Counted from the stretch's first letter, positions 10,274-21,804 are shown. The stretch: DNA of 64,000 nt from Schoenoplectus triqueter (GCA_964058805.1 CAXKVV010000022.1:434001-498000); one strand, 5' to 3'. Notes: generated from the sequence alone by a model not told the origin. Numbers and translations are program-made.

Positions 10274-11161
10274 ACACCCTCTCTCTTCTCTGATTATGTG
10301 TATGCGTGTTTAGGATTCCCAGTTTGCACCCAGATGTGTCTCTATCCCCAAGTTGCACCCAGATAAACCCTTGATTGAATCTCAGCCTTTGATCTTCTAT
10401 TTTTTAATCTGTTTATCTTCCCTGAATTTATTCTGATAGCTCCACTTATCCAAAAATCATGAAAATTTCACCAAAAATCCCTAAATTCATGATGATCATC
10501 CCTGTAATTTTTAATTCCATTTTTACCCTTCCTTCTCTGAATTAAAAATTCTTTTATCAAATAAACCCTATTTCTTCTTCAGAATTAATCCCTGATCTCA
10601 ATTGTAGCTCTGTGTCTCTGCCAATTATCTCTCTCTTGCAGAAACCACCCTAACTAAATACCAATTATACTTATATTGATATTCATTAGGGCTTGATCTG
10701 ATTAACAGTTGATTACATGTCAACAGTTGATACAGATCTAGACTTGATCAGATGGTTGCTCCCAGCTTTGGCACCTGATCAGTCTTGTGAAATTGACTTT
10801 CAATCCCTTAACATGAGGGTGACTTGGTCAGAGAACTGACTACTTATCAGTAATTGACACAAATCAAAGCATGGTTAGGTGGTTGCTTGTAGCTTTGGCA
10901 CCAGGTCAGCCTTGAAAGCAAAATCACATTTGGAATTTCTCATGACTAGTTGCATCAAAATGCTATCTTGGCATTGACATCATTTCATGTAGCATAGGGA
11001 TTATACTGCTTCAGCTCCTTTCTAGGGTTAGCTCCAAGGGCAGATTTTTAGGGTTCAACTCTGACTCCTATAATAGGTCACTGAGGTGTGGGGTCCACCT
11101 GTCAGTGAAAATGGTCACATGGGTGACTCATCAGATAGGCTATGTTGTTAGATTCATCTAC

Positions 11162-11615
11162 AAGGGACTGCCAGGTGGGTCCTACTTGTCAGAGAAAATG
11201 TAATCAAATGGCTGACCCATAAGGAGATTTTCTCTCTCCGAAATCTCCCGAGGGTCAGCCACCTCGAATGAGTAGGAGGTGGTGGGGTATTTATATCCTT
11301 GCTCCACATTTAGGATTTTCCTTGTGGGATTAGTGCTTAACCTCTGTTCCGGGTTGATTAGTTTCCTTAGCAAAATAGGCTAGGTCCATGTCATTGGAGC
11401 TGTTCATAAGGGACTGCCATGTGGGTCCCACTTGTCAGAAAAGATATAATCACATGGTGACACCCGAGAGATCTCCTCTCTCCCTCGATCCTCTCGGCTG
11501 TCACTCATGCTGAGTGGATAGAGAATAATGGGGTATTTATACTCTTCACTTCATGCCCAACATTCCATTGTGGGACTAATGGATTCATTCCGGGGTTAAG
11601 CAGCGACCTCTTCTG
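11162..11615 (-). promoter_or_regulatory. Duplicated ~246-bp U3 module, each with TATAAATA
   Basis: Two diverged tandem units start at 11162 and 11408 with 'AAGGGACTGCCA' followed by GTGGGTCC. Each contains a minus-strand TATAAATA (11288-11295 and 11534-11541), and a partial third unit may lie near 11090. All four LTRs keep both units. In element sense these lie 200-450 bp from the LTR start, a normal U3 promoter position, so they are the main alternative to the TATA box at 8808. Confidence 0.55.
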
Positions 11616-11726
11616 ATCAGTGGGCCATCTTCTTTCTTGCTTTCCCTTCTCATGATTTATTATTAATCATTGATTTTATTTTCATTTATTCATCTACTCA
11701 TCCTTGAAATTTTTCAAGGGTAAACA

Positions 11727-11742
11727 AAGAGCCACCCACCAA
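11727..11742 (-). promoter_or_regulatory. Polypurine-tract position, copy A (weak)
   Basis: In element sense the bases just before the LTR read GGTGGGTGGCTCTT then TGTTTACC. The tract is G-rich but not a clean polypurine run. It is placed by position and is identical at 22365-22380 in copy B. A short inverted repeat, CCAAGAC...GTCTTGG, follows on the plus strand. Confidence 0.4.
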
Positions 11743-11841
11743 GACGAGCCTTGAACGCTCGAAAGGCTTGTCTTGGTGCATTGTTCCTTATTATCTATCT
11801 CTTCATTTCTCATGACGTCTTCTCTTCTTCGGGTATTGTAG

Positions 11842-13627
11842 TTTCTTCTCATGACGCCATTCCGCGTCGCCCTTGAGTCATTATCATTCTTTTATGAGGA
11901 TCCTAGTGATTGGACTCCTCTCGTCTCAGCCATCCGAGCGACTCCTATCTACCCACGAGGCGGCGGTTTATTCTTCACGGATGATCAGCCTCATGACATC
12001 ATGCCCCTTCAGCCTTTAGGCGTTGCCTCTACGGCTCCTTTGACACATCTCCTGGGCAAGGAGATTATCGACGGGGAGGCTCACAGATGGACCACTGCTC
12101 CCTTCATCACTCCCTTAGAGCGCCATGGCTATCAGCTAGAGTAGACCCGGTACATACTCATGCGGGAGGGGACTCTGCTCAGGCGAGCCGGGATATATGA
12201 CTCGGTCTTTTTGTCGATGTTCCCTTATCATATCGACACACCCTGGCTATGGGCCTTTTGTGAGAGGTGGAACTACTTCACCAACACTTTGTTCATCGAT
12301 GATCGGGAGCTGACTCCGACCCTCCTGGAGATACAGCAGTTGACTGGGCTGCCGATCTTTGGCCACTTCTATGACGAGTTCATGGTCTCACCTGCTGACT
12401 CGGGAGACTTCACTCGATTTCCGCCTTCTTTGCATAGGACTTATGAGATCTATCATCATTTATGGAGAGGGCATCCCGGAGTCCCATTCAGACATTGGAT
12501 CGCCTATTTCACCGATCGGGTCCATACTCGCTCTACGGGTTTGGCTTCCACTAGAGATCCATTTGGTACAGGTCGGCTCGAGATTCATCATGATGGCCCT
12601 ATCCCTTCTCAGGATACTATGTGTTCACATGACGTGGATCGGGAGACTTATTTGACCGCCTTCATCTCTTGATGGATCTGCTATTTCTTATTACCTAGCT
12701 CCCCCGCATACACCATTCGGCCTTCGGTGTTTATCATGGCGAGCCTGATTGCGCGTGGCGACAGGATTTCTTTGGCCGTGCCTGTACTGGCCAACATTTA
12801 TAGATGCCTCCGCGGTCTGACTTCATCTCGTAGTCCTTCATAGTGCCAGGAGCTGATTCCGTGGCATCTGATTAGCGGATGGCTCCATTTACACTGGTCA
12901 GGCTCATATGATCCCGGCATGGCAGTTACGCTGCGGGACTGTCTACCCTTATTGAGTGACTTAGCTGGGGTGCAGCCAGCTTCATTGACTCCAGAGGCTG
13001 CTCGGTATAGATTCTTCAGGAGCCGAGACCATCTGCGCTTTTCTCGAGATAGATCAGTGGCCCGTGGGGCGGCTAGGGTTGCCGACAGGATGGTGATTGA
13101 TGGCAGGGTTCCCTCTTCTGACTCTTCTAGCATCCGAGCCAGGCCTATCGACTTGGAGTACCTGATCAGTATTCGTCAGGGCTTCCTTCCCCTCAGATTG
13201 GGCGATTATATGTTCATCGAGCCCTATTCGCCGCATCGATGCGCGCATCAGTTTGGCTTGGATCAGGATATTCCAGCGCCTCTTCTCCGCCCTATATATT
13301 TGGCAGCCAATTTGGAGGGGATCGGATGGTGCTATACTCACCTCTTCCGACTAGGCACAGGCACTCGCTATCATATGGTATCCGCTTCTAGGGCTTCCAC
13401 CTTCACGAGGCGTTATCAGCAGTGGTATTATGAGGATATTCGCTCTTACCAGTCGTATACTCCTCCGGTGGTCGTCCGGAGTACATGTCCGCGAGATGAT
13501 CAGCCTTTATTAGATGGCACCGTTTCGCGTGATTGCAGCCCTTTTCCGGCCATTGCCGCAGAGCCTGTCGATTTTCAAGGTTTAGACAGCCGGTTTTCTC
13601 ATGCTCCTGTTAGGACTATTCTCACAG
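11842..13627 (+). CDS. PMD-domain exon 1 of copy A (with stops)
   Basis: It encodes the conserved PMD core: a hydrophobic N-terminal part (WTPLVSAIRATP), then FCERWNYFTNTLFIDDRELT and LLEIQQLTGLPIFG, then FRHWIAYF. It ends with YSPHRCAHQFGLDQDIP, a motif typical of transposon-borne PMD proteins. It is 1,786 nt against 1,788 in copy B because of two one-base losses near its start. Three in-frame stops lie at 12142, 12670 and 12841. The tryptophan that is a stop in copy B (23520) is intact here, so the two copies decayed independently. Confidence 0.7.
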
Positions 13628-14143
13628 GTACACTTCATCATCCCTTTCAGGTTATTTCCTTTTGATAAGTCTCATCTCATCTCGACCAATTCTCTTTTTG
13701 ATTCAGAGTTGGCTTACGAGTATGACCACGCGGAGCCCGGGTTCTCAATCCCTCGTCCACGAGTGGTTGGCGTTCACTCTCAGTCACCTGTCGAGCCACC
13801 GGCTCCAGCTGTCATGGGGAGAGATCGAGACGGCGCCTCTCAACCGCTTTCCCCATCTTCCTTTCCTTCTCCCATTCCGGGTGATTCTCTTTACTGACTC
13901 GCCTATCCTTATTCGGGCGCATTTCATTTACAGCTCTGATTAAGGTTTATTTTTATTTTTATTTTTTTTAGCTCGTGGGACATCTCCTTTAGAGGTTGCC
14001 CGAGATGACATCGTAGCAGATTCGTCGGCGCCGGCGAGCGCTGCCCTCTCAGGGTTTTGCACTGACCTTGCCGTCGCAGGTTCGTGTGCTTTATTTAATA
14101 CTTAGTTGCCAATATGCACTAGTATTTTCATTCTTACATGTAG

Positions 14144-14593
14144 ATTTTACAGGCCCTGAGGCCGATGACATGACATCCCCACACCGCTCAGAGTCTTTCT
14201 TCCACGACGGTCCTGCCTCACCGTCGATTTTACTAGTACCCACTGGGGATGGTGACTCCTTTGATGTGGTTCTGGGGCCGGTGCTCACTCTTGTACGATC
14301 AGAGGAGACTTCTTTAGAGCAGGGGAGTCCATTGGCTGTCGAGCCCGCAGGCGACGAGCCGCTCTTGATCGAGGGAGGACCATCTCATGCCTCTTCGTCT
14401 CCCGATAGGCAGCCTCTCATGACTATAGATGGTGGAGCCTCATCAGATAGTCGGGTGGAGGACTCGACTGAGCAGGTTGCAGTCGATTATAGTTCAGAGC
14501 TGGATAAGAGTTGGCTGGTGGAGCAGCTATTCGACAGCCCAGAGATGGAGGTCCTGGCTAGCGAGGGTCTCACCGAGCCTCATGCCTCTCCCG
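14144..14593 (+). CDS. PMD gene exon 4 of copy A, acidic linker
   Basis: 150 codons of acidic, Ser/Pro/Glu-rich sequence with no recognised domain, open throughout. It is bounded by ATGTAG at the left and G|GTATCT at the right, in phase 1 on both sides, and matches copy B exon 4 in length exactly. It is probably a disordered linker between the PMD core and the C-terminal helical exon. Confidence 0.6.
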
Positions 14594-14829
14594 GTATCTT
14601 ATATTTCTTTTATTATTCGCCCGTATTTTATTCTTCATGTACTTATGCTCTTCATTTTATTTTGTAGTCGGGTCTGGTGCACCTGCGGGTCTTCCTGAGG
14701 CGACCGACATCCCTATCTCTGATTCAGTCCCGTCGGTCTCAGGCGACGAGGCGATAGGTTAGATCTTCTCTTCTTTCTATTTCTTCTTTGATTATAACAA
14801 CTTGTCTAACCCATTTATCTTGTTTGCAG

Positions 14830-15256
14830 ATGTTACATCGAGGGATGTGCAGCTCGCCTTGGCCGCGCTGGCGGATGCACTCCGAGACACCTTCTTCGGA
14901 GACTATCCGCTAGATTTCGAGATCCTGGATTCTCTGCCTAGTGGCTTCTCTTTTGATTGGTATAGGCTGATGCGAGATACCATCGCGCCAGCTCTACTCA
15001 TTGCACCTCGTCTCGAGAGTACCTTCATTTCCAGGAGGTGTGAGGAGCTACTCAGGGCTTACCAGGACGCGAGCTCTCTCGTATACCAGCACGAGTTGGA
15101 GATCCATGAGCTGCGCAGGCACTTGGAGGCTGCTCGACTCCGCTATCTTCAGCGGCTCTCTTCTTGTGCCACTCTCCGCTCTATGGGAGTCAGTGGTGGG
15201 CCCGCTCGACTGCTTGTGCAGGAGCTAGAGGACCACAGATTATCAGTGGAGGGCTT
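14830..15256 (+). CDS. PMD gene exon 6 of copy A, 5' part, cut by copy B
   Basis: Follows a TTGTTTGCAG acceptor. It encodes a helical, coiled-coil-like segment (YQHELEIHELRRHLEAARLR). Copy B is inserted after ...GGCTT, and the rest of the exon resumes at 44139 after the duplicated GGCTT and ends at TAG 44320-44322. The arginine codon that is a stop in copy B (25834) is intact here. Confidence 0.65.
15252..15256. repeat. Target-site duplication of copy B, left (GGCTT)
   Basis: GGCTT directly before the TG of LTR2 and again at 44134-44138 after the CA of LTR3. The uninterrupted site in copy B's own PMD gene has a single GGCTT followed by CTCTCGA, which confirms the duplication. Confidence 0.93.
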
Positions 15257-16858
15257 TGTGCGACCCTTTTTCGCGCGCCGCCGCACCGCCGCTGGGCGAT
15301 GGGTTTGCGGAAGAAGGACACGGAGATCCCTCCTGAGCGTGCATCTTCTGGGTGTCGGCCGATTCTGCCGTTTAGAGAGATTTGGATGCACATTCAGGGG
15401 GTGTTTTAGTGATTGTGAGTTCTTATAGATTCCGGTGGGCGCAAGCTCCCACCGTTAATTACCCTGGGCTACTAACCTCGAGGCACCTCTGGATCTTTGA
15501 AAGAGAGAAGCAAATAGTATAGTTAAAAGATGGTCAAGTGGTCGTCTAGGTTCACAAAAGGGGTCTATGGAAGACGAACCTACAAACAGATCGGTTCAGT
15601 CTTTACCGCTTCAAGAGGTAACCTTACTTACAGATCAGATTAATCTCTTCAAAGGAGTTCGAGGTGAGTCTACTACAGAACGACTCGACCTACTTCATTC
15701 TATGGAAGACGAACCTACAAACAGATCGGTTCAGTCTATGCCACCTCGAGATATAACCTTACTACAGACCAGGTTAATCTCTTCAGAGGGGCTTGAGGTG
15801 AGTCTACTACAGAATGACTCGACCTCTGTTGATCTAGAAGATAAACCTACTACAAAACGGTTCAATCTTAACTAGTCAACAACCAATCACACAAAATACA
15901 ACTCGAAGCACTGAGCCGGTTGATCTTGAGGTTGGTGAATCAGGAGAAGGGTGGATATGGCCCACGTGTTTCTTCTCACCGATCTTCTAGATCATGAATT
16001 CGAAGCACTAAGCCGATCCATAGACCTAGGAAACACAGTTACACACAATGTCAAACCTGAAGCGCTGAGCCAGCTTAACATTGAGGCATGTGTTAGTGAA
16101 GGAACCTACCTACAGAACGGTTCACATTCACTGTTTCGTGGATGAATCTACTACAGAACGATTCAATCTCACGGTCTCGGGAGATGAACCAGAAGACAAA
16201 CTTATCGACGGATGAGTTCAGTCTTGCTAGCTCAAATGGTCATGAATTACTTGTTCATGACACCGAGTCATTAAGATGTCACTTCCCTCGGACATCGTAA
16301 TGTTGTTCTTCTTCAAAGTCGACATATCTCTCCATGCTGATGTCGTAGCTTTGGTCATTCTTCAGCGAGCGTCAAGATGTTCTTGTCCCGACTAATCATT
16401 CTACATGTTGCATTACTTGTGCAAAATCTATGTTGCCCTACACCCCTTGTGTGAGCGTATTTAGTCATGAGTTACTTGCTCATGGTAATGAGTCATTAAG
16501 ATGTCGCCTCTCTAGGACATCGTAATGTTCTTCTTCCTCAGAGTCGACATATATCTCCATGTTGATGTCGCAGCTCTGGTTATTCTTCATCAAGCGTCAA
16601 GATGTTCTTGTCTCGACATATCTCCTCATGTTGCTATCGAAGCCTTAGTCATCCTACGTCAAGATGTTCTTGTCTCAACGTATCTTCTCATGTTGCTGTT
16701 GCATCCTTCGTCAAGATGTTCTTGTCCTGACTAATCGTTCTAAATGTTATATCATGTGTGTTGCTTCACATCCCTTATGTGAGCATGTTTGTTCATCTTC
16801 AAAGTGTAAAAAGTTTATTACATAATATCTTCCATCATTATTTCTATTATAAAGATGC

Positions 16859-16911
<53 letters not shown>

Positions 16912-18556
16912 TTTTATTTTTATTTTTAAACTCTATTTATCTATGTAGAAAAATTATTTATAAAAATAATAGGAAAATGGGTTAGCTATTAACTAGAATT
17001 TTATTTATATTTTTGGGATTTTTATAATAACTAAAATGATAGAATTTTATTTTTATTATTTCTAAACTCTATTTATTTTGTAGAAAATCACTTACAAAAA
17101 TAATAGAAAATAAAATAGCTATGTTTATTTTTTTAGAGTATTTATTATAGCTAAAGTAATAGAATTTCATTATTATATTTCATTATGTTGAAACACTATT
17201 CATTATGTAAAAATTATTTAGCTATATTGTTTTTTATTATTTTTGTTTTTATTTATTTTTAGGATCTATAATAGCTAAAAGAAATCATTATTAATATTCT
17301 ATCCTATTTATTATACTATTCATTATATTTTTTTATTATTTCTATTTATTATCTATAGAAAAATATAAGATTTTTTTTTATTATTATTATTATTTGAAAA
17401 TAGTCATAAGGGATGGAGTTCATTATATTCTTTATTGCAACTATTATTTTTATTGTATTTTATTCATCAAAAACATTATTGTATATTTGTATGGAAATAA
17501 CAAAAGAAATGTAATTCATTTTATTATGAAACTATATTATCATTTTTTTTATTATGGGAGAAAATGCATTTACTATTTATTACCATGGTATATATATATT
17601 TTGTATATTTTTCACTATTTATTTTTATTATTCTTTTTTTTTAACAGAAAATATCAACATAATATCTATTATTATTTATTTTTATTTATCAAAGAATAGA
17701 ACTAATATCACTATTTATTATTGCATATTACTACTGTCATTATTATTTCATGAAAAATCACTTGAAAAATCAGTAAAATATTTCTAGTTATTATTCATGA
17801 TTTTATTTGAATTTTTGGAATTTTTATAGTATTTAAAATGACAAGTCAAAGCTAGGTCAAACATATCAAAATATGTAATGTCTTTTGCTTTTAAATTGTT
17901 TTATCATGATTATATTTTTAAAACTGGAATATTATTGTATAGAAAAATAGTATGAAAAATAAGGAAATTTTAGAAATAAATTTGAGTTAATTTGGAGTTC
18001 AGGAGCATTTTCAAATGATTTATTTACTATTTAATTTTAATATTCTGTTATTAATTTAATGGGCTTCAATTGGAATGGGCCAAGTTTATTCGTTTATTTA
18101 TTTCCCTATTTTTCTGTGAATAAGCCCAGTATGGTGAATGGGCCGGCTCTTTTCATTTCAGTTCTGCTATTAATATGGGTCGTTGGATTGTGCCGAGATT
18201 AGTGCATAGTTTTATTTAAATGTTTAGATGTATTCGGGCCGTTAGATTTAATTAAGATGTGTGTTTAATGGATCTAAGGCCCAGATCTTCTTTCCCTTTA
18301 AACTCTTGACAGATCACACGCACCGATGAACTTCAAGATTTGCGAGTACTTTAATAGTCGCGCCAAGGAACTCCTTTGCTTACCTGACTCGTTGGTATTT
18401 CAAGATTCGCGCGAAATGGTGTTTCCGGTGATCGGAGATCCTTTTCTCCGATCAAGCTAGTACATTAGAGTCGCCTTAGTGAGTGAAACCTATTTATCCT
18501 ATCCGATCGGAGATCTATATGATGGTTAGTGCCACACGACAGTACCAGTTGAGGTG

Positions 18557-18574
18557 TACCAATCGGGATTGGTA
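18557..18574. other. Hairpin TACCAAT-CGGG-ATTGGTA in B-type LTR
   Basis: A perfect 7-bp inverted repeat across CGGG, itself enclosed by CAGTACCA...TGGTACTG. LTR3 has the same at 40320-40337. It occupies the position of the GGTACC palindromes of A-type LTRs. Confidence 0.55.
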
Positions 18575-18810
18575 CTGAAATGATCTATCTTCCAAATTCA
18601 TTAGAATTAACCAAAATTCTTGACAATTTCAAATTTGTTGAGCATCGCCTTAGCATGTTTAAACAATTTGATATAGGAAATGAGGTTCTTCTTTGCCCTT
18701 TAGCATGCTGAAGCACGGCTTTGTTCAGTGTAGTGTGGTACCAGTCGATACCGGCTCAATCCTTTATGATTCTTTGATGTTTAATGAACTAACATCCTCA
18801 ATTATACCTC

Positions 18811-18861
18811 CTCAGGCCTAAAGGCTCACCCAGCTTAAGCTAGGGCCAGTGGCTCACTGAG
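18811..18861. other. Cloverleaf-like module 1 in B-type LTR
   Basis: An outer stem CTCAG/CTGAG encloses a small arm GCCTAAAGGC, a central arm AGCTTAAGCT and a third arm GCCAGTGGC. Module 2 (19098-19168) keeps both small arms base for base but has entirely different outer and central stems that still pair. LTR3 copy: 40574-40624. Confidence 0.6.
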
Positions 18862-19097
18862 AATTAGGTGATTTTCCTCCATTTGATCAACGATATACTG
18901 ATTTGTGCCAGAATTAAAGCAATTACAAGAATTAACTAATGCACCCAACTGGAATTATACAATTGATATGACTAGAAGACAGAAGATCACCATCTCCTAT
19001 CTGCTATACAAATACAAGCAAGGAGACTGAATAGAAAATGAAAAATCATAAAAGAGACAGTGTAGTAGGAATTGAATTATAAATTCTTGATGCCTTC

Positions 19098-19168
19098 TTG
19101 ACTGATCCAGGCCTAAAGGCTCACCAATCACTTTGTGATTGGGCCAGTGGCTCACTGGATTCAGTCAA
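19098..19168. other. Cloverleaf-like module 2 in B-type LTR
   Basis: The outer stem TTGACTGA-TCCAG pairs with CTGGA-T-TCAGTCAA, 13 bp with one bulged base. Inside are the conserved GCCTAAAGGC and GCCAGTGGC arms and a central arm AATCAC-TTT-GTGATT. The same layout as module 1 with different paired bases argues that the fold, not just the sequence, was kept. LTR3 copy: 40861-40931. Downstream of the sense TATA candidate, so potentially in the genomic RNA leader. Confidence 0.62.
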
Positions 19169-19509
19169 TTGCCATTGATTAGGGTTATTCAAAGAAATAA
19201 CAAAACGAAGAAAAGAAAATATGAAAGAATATAGCAAATTCTTAAAGAATAGTAGTAAGAACAGAAAAGAAATCAATTGACTACCTAACTAGCTATGTTA
19301 AATGTTCTAAATTCATTTACAGAGAATAAAATACAAAGGAAAGTGCCAATTGAATGCATGAACAATTACCTCTTAATCTGAATCAAACAATTTCCTTGTA
19401 AATTTTCCTTCTCTCTATAATAGATGATCACCAGTGTGTATAAGTGTGTATGGGCTTTTAGATGCTCTGCTAATAGATGTGTCTATTGTCTACTGTTGCT
19501 AATTCTCGG

Positions 19510-19517
19510 TTTATATA
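19510..19517 (-). promoter_or_regulatory. Sense-strand TATA box candidate, B-type LTR
   Basis: Minus-strand TATATAAA in GCCTATATAAACCG, the same core as at 8808-8815 although neighbouring bases differ. LTR3 copy at 41273-41280. It would place the start near 19480, with the cloverleaf modules about 300-670 nt downstream. Confidence 0.5.
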
Positions 19518-19752
19518 GGCTAGAACCGGCCAATTAACCCAATTGTGATTGGTTGGCTGCCTTCCACTTGGATTGTCACCTTGGATACATCTATACCCTT
19601 CAACCTGAATCAATCAACGGCCAGGATGGAGTTGTGCTTCTTCTTTAACCGCTTTCTGTTAGGATTTTGACTGTGCCGCGATTTTGTTTGACTTCACACT
19701 CTCAATTACCCATGTACTTTAACTGACAGGTGGGCCCAAGGTTATTACTTGC

Positions 19753-19760
19753 TATTTAAA
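19753..19760 (+). promoter_or_regulatory. Antisense TATA-like box, B-type LTR
   Basis: Plus-strand TATTTAAA followed by a pyrimidine-rich stretch and, 330 bp on, the ATG of the basic exon at 20090. It faces away from the sense TATA box about 240 bp to the left, matching the A-type layout. LTR3 copy at 41516-41523. Confidence 0.35.
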
Positions 19761-20089
19761 CACTCCATGACCACTCTTAATGCTATTTCAATCATTTACC
19801 ATTTCCAATTTCACTAATCCCTTTTCTGCCTCGTTTTCTTCTTTTGATCAATTAGCATTTCATACCTCGAATTGCCTCATCAATTTACTTCCATTGGCGT
19901 CGCCTTGTCCTAAAGGATCCATCTTGTCACGCAATTTGATCTCCGTAGTGTCAATTCATCTCTTCCTATCAATTCAATTTCCGGTAATAACTCGTCTTCA
20001 CCTTTTGTTCATCTATTTTCATCTGTTGATTCGATAACACCTATCATTCGGTCGCCTAATCATCACCATTCGTTAGATCGTCTTCAATC

Positions 20090-20180
20090 ATGGTGAGGCG
20101 TCAAGGAAAACGGAAGGCGCGAGCTTCACTAGGATCGGATAATGGCGAGAAGAAGAGGGAGGGAGAAGGCTCTTCGACTG
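20090..20180 (+). CDS. Candidate first exon of antisense PMD gene inside LTR (B type)
   Basis: An ATG opens 30 codons of a basic peptide (RRQGKRKAR and EKKR clusters) ending at G|GTTTGG, a phase-1 donor compatible with the acceptor before 22480. The intron would be about 2.3 kb. LTR3 carries the identical exon at 41853-41943, but only the left LTR is next to the PMD gene. It is not similar in sequence to the A-type exon, which argues either for turnover or against it being coding. Confidence 0.35.
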
Positions 20181-20532
20181 GTTTGGGTGCACATGGCGCG
20201 CGTGATCCAAAGCGCAGAGGAGAAGAGGAGCAGCGGTATAGAGCTCATGCACCAGGTTTATCCCTTTCTTATTCTTCTTTTAAATTCAGCTGCGTTGAAC
20301 TGGATGAATAGGCTATACAGACTTGGTGCATGGCTTAACTATGCGCCTCTGTCTGCATCTCTGACTGTTGGGCCCCATTGTCAGATGTAAATGGGCTTAG
20401 GAGTAGCCATGTCAGCAATTTAGGATTAATTATGCTAATGTGGCACGTTTCTATTGGTTGTTTCATCTGATCTGGCAATGTTTATATTAATCACCTTGTT
20501 TAATCTTGCTGACTGTGTATTAACCTGTGAGT

Positions 20533-20903
20533 GACACATGGCACATAATAGGGCCCACATGTATAGCCTTGGTCCAATGGTTTGCTGCCATGTGTCTAAT
20601 AGTTGTAATTCGAATGGTGAGGTGGCTGGCCAGAAAGATGCCATGTGGCACAGCTGAGTTGAGGTGGCTTGATGTAACTGTGCCATGTGGCTTAAGGTTG
20701 GGTGAGATGGCCTCCTCTGGTTGTGCCATGTGGCACATATGGAGTGTAGTGGACCACTGGTGTGGTGCCATGTGGCACTAGGGTGGTGAGGTGGCCCATT
20801 GGCTGTCTGCCACGTGGCACTGAGGTGGGGCCCACCTGTCAGTGACTCATACCAGGGTGGGGCCCACTTGCTGACATGGCCCAATGAGAGGCTGCCACGT
20901 GGC
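20533..20903. promoter_or_regulatory. Array of G-box-like palindromes, B-type LTR
   Basis: GCCAYGTGGC-like decamers at about 20533, 20587, 20640, 20682, 20725, 20767, 20809 and 20894; the last two are perfect GCCACGTGGC. GTGGGGCCCAC motifs follow. Present at +21,763 in LTR3. It is analogous to the A-type array at 9976-10273, with different intervening sequence. Confidence 0.5.
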
Positions 20904-21804
20904 ACACCCTCTCTCTTCGCTTATTTTATACCTTCTGTGTTTCTTGCACCCAGTTTGTACCCAGAGCTGCTGTCATCCCCAACTTGCACCCAGAATTGCT
21001 TTGATCAAATCTCACCCTTTGATTAATCCATTTATTCTGCTTTTATCTTCCCTGAATTTATTTTAATAGCTCCACTTATCCAAAAATCATTAAAATTTCA
21101 CCAAAAATCCCTAAATTCATGATGATCACCCCTGTAATTTTTAATTCCATTTTTGCCCCTGCCTCTCTGAATTAAAAATTCTTTTGTCCATAAAATCCTA
21201 TTATTCCTTCTGAATTAATCCCTGATTTCAATTGTAGCTCTGTGTCTCTGCCAATTATCTCTCTCTTGCAGAAACCACCCTAACTAAATACCAATTAGAC
21301 TTATATTGATATTCATTAGGGCTTGATCTGATCAACAGTTGATTACATGTCAACAGTTGATACAAATCTAGACTTGATCAGATGGTTGCTCCCAGCTTTG
21401 GCACCTGATCAGTCTTGTGAAATTGACTTTCAATCCCTTAACATGAGGGTGACTTGGTCAAAGAACTGACTACTTATCAGTAATTGACACAAATCAAAGC
21501 ATGGTTAGGTGGTTGCTCATAGCTTTGGCACCAAGTCAGCCTTGAAAGCAAAATCACATTTGGAATTTCTCATGACTAGTTGTATCAGAATACTAGCTTA
21601 GCATTGACATCATTTCATGTAGCATAGGGATTATACTGCTTCAGCTCCTTTCTAGGGTTAGCTCCAAGGGCAGATTTTTAGGGTTTAATTCTGACTCCTT
21701 CAATAGGTCACTGAGGTGTGGGGTCCACCTGTCAGTGAAAAATAGTCACATGGATGACTCATCAGATAGGCTATGTTGTTAGATCCATCTACAAGGGACT
21801 GCCA

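Larger units (their letters stand above)
5051..11726 (-). repeat. LTR of copy A, left (3' LTR in element sense), 6,676 bp
   Basis: Begins TGTGCGACCC and ends GGGTAAACA. It aligns end to end with 55294-62456. It is shorter because about 515 bp present in the partner (near 57386-57900) are replaced by about 20 bp at 7149-7170. From 7181 to 11726 the two align without net gap, and I count about 20 substitutions in 4,546 bases. Contents in order on the plus strand: a 134-bp repeat array, 227-bp and 61-bp repeats, a TTA microsatellite, an AT-rich zone, palindromic modules, opposed TATA boxes, a basic ATG exon, a G-box-like array and a duplicated TATA module. Confidence 0.95.
11842..15256 (+). pseudogene. 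Antisense plant-mobile-domain (PMD) gene of copy A, main part, broken
   Basis: This is the same gene as in copy B, on the strand opposite gag-pol. Exons by splice consensus: 11842-13627, 13707-13880, 13972-14079, 14144-14593, 14668-14757, and 14830-15256 continuing at 44139-44322 beyond copy B. Exon sizes after the first match copy B exactly (174, 108, 450, 90 and 611 nt). Breaks: two single-base deletions near 11870-11895, tryptophan codons turned to stops at 12142 (TAG) and 12670 (TGA), a glutamine codon to TAG at 12841, and the 28.9-kb insertion in the last exon. PMD proteins relate to MAIN/MAIL host proteins, and antisense extra ORFs here are known in Tat-lineage elements. Confidence 0.72.

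Noticed and set aside
12798..13133. Minus-strand frames opposite the PMD exon (also 13054-13341, 23694-23888)
   Set aside because: Shadows of the plus-strand coding exon, with no domain and inconsistent between copies.
17394..17787. Tyr/Ile/Phe-rich open frames in the AT-rich LTR zone (also 39158-39550, 57678-57866)
   Set aside because: These are translations of AT-rich low-complexity DNA, mimicking membrane proteins. Length changes with microsatellite indels.
19098..19168. Reading the cloverleaf-like module as a tRNA gene
   Set aside because: Arm lengths, loop sequences and internal promoter boxes do not fit a tRNA. The resemblance is to a four-way junction only.
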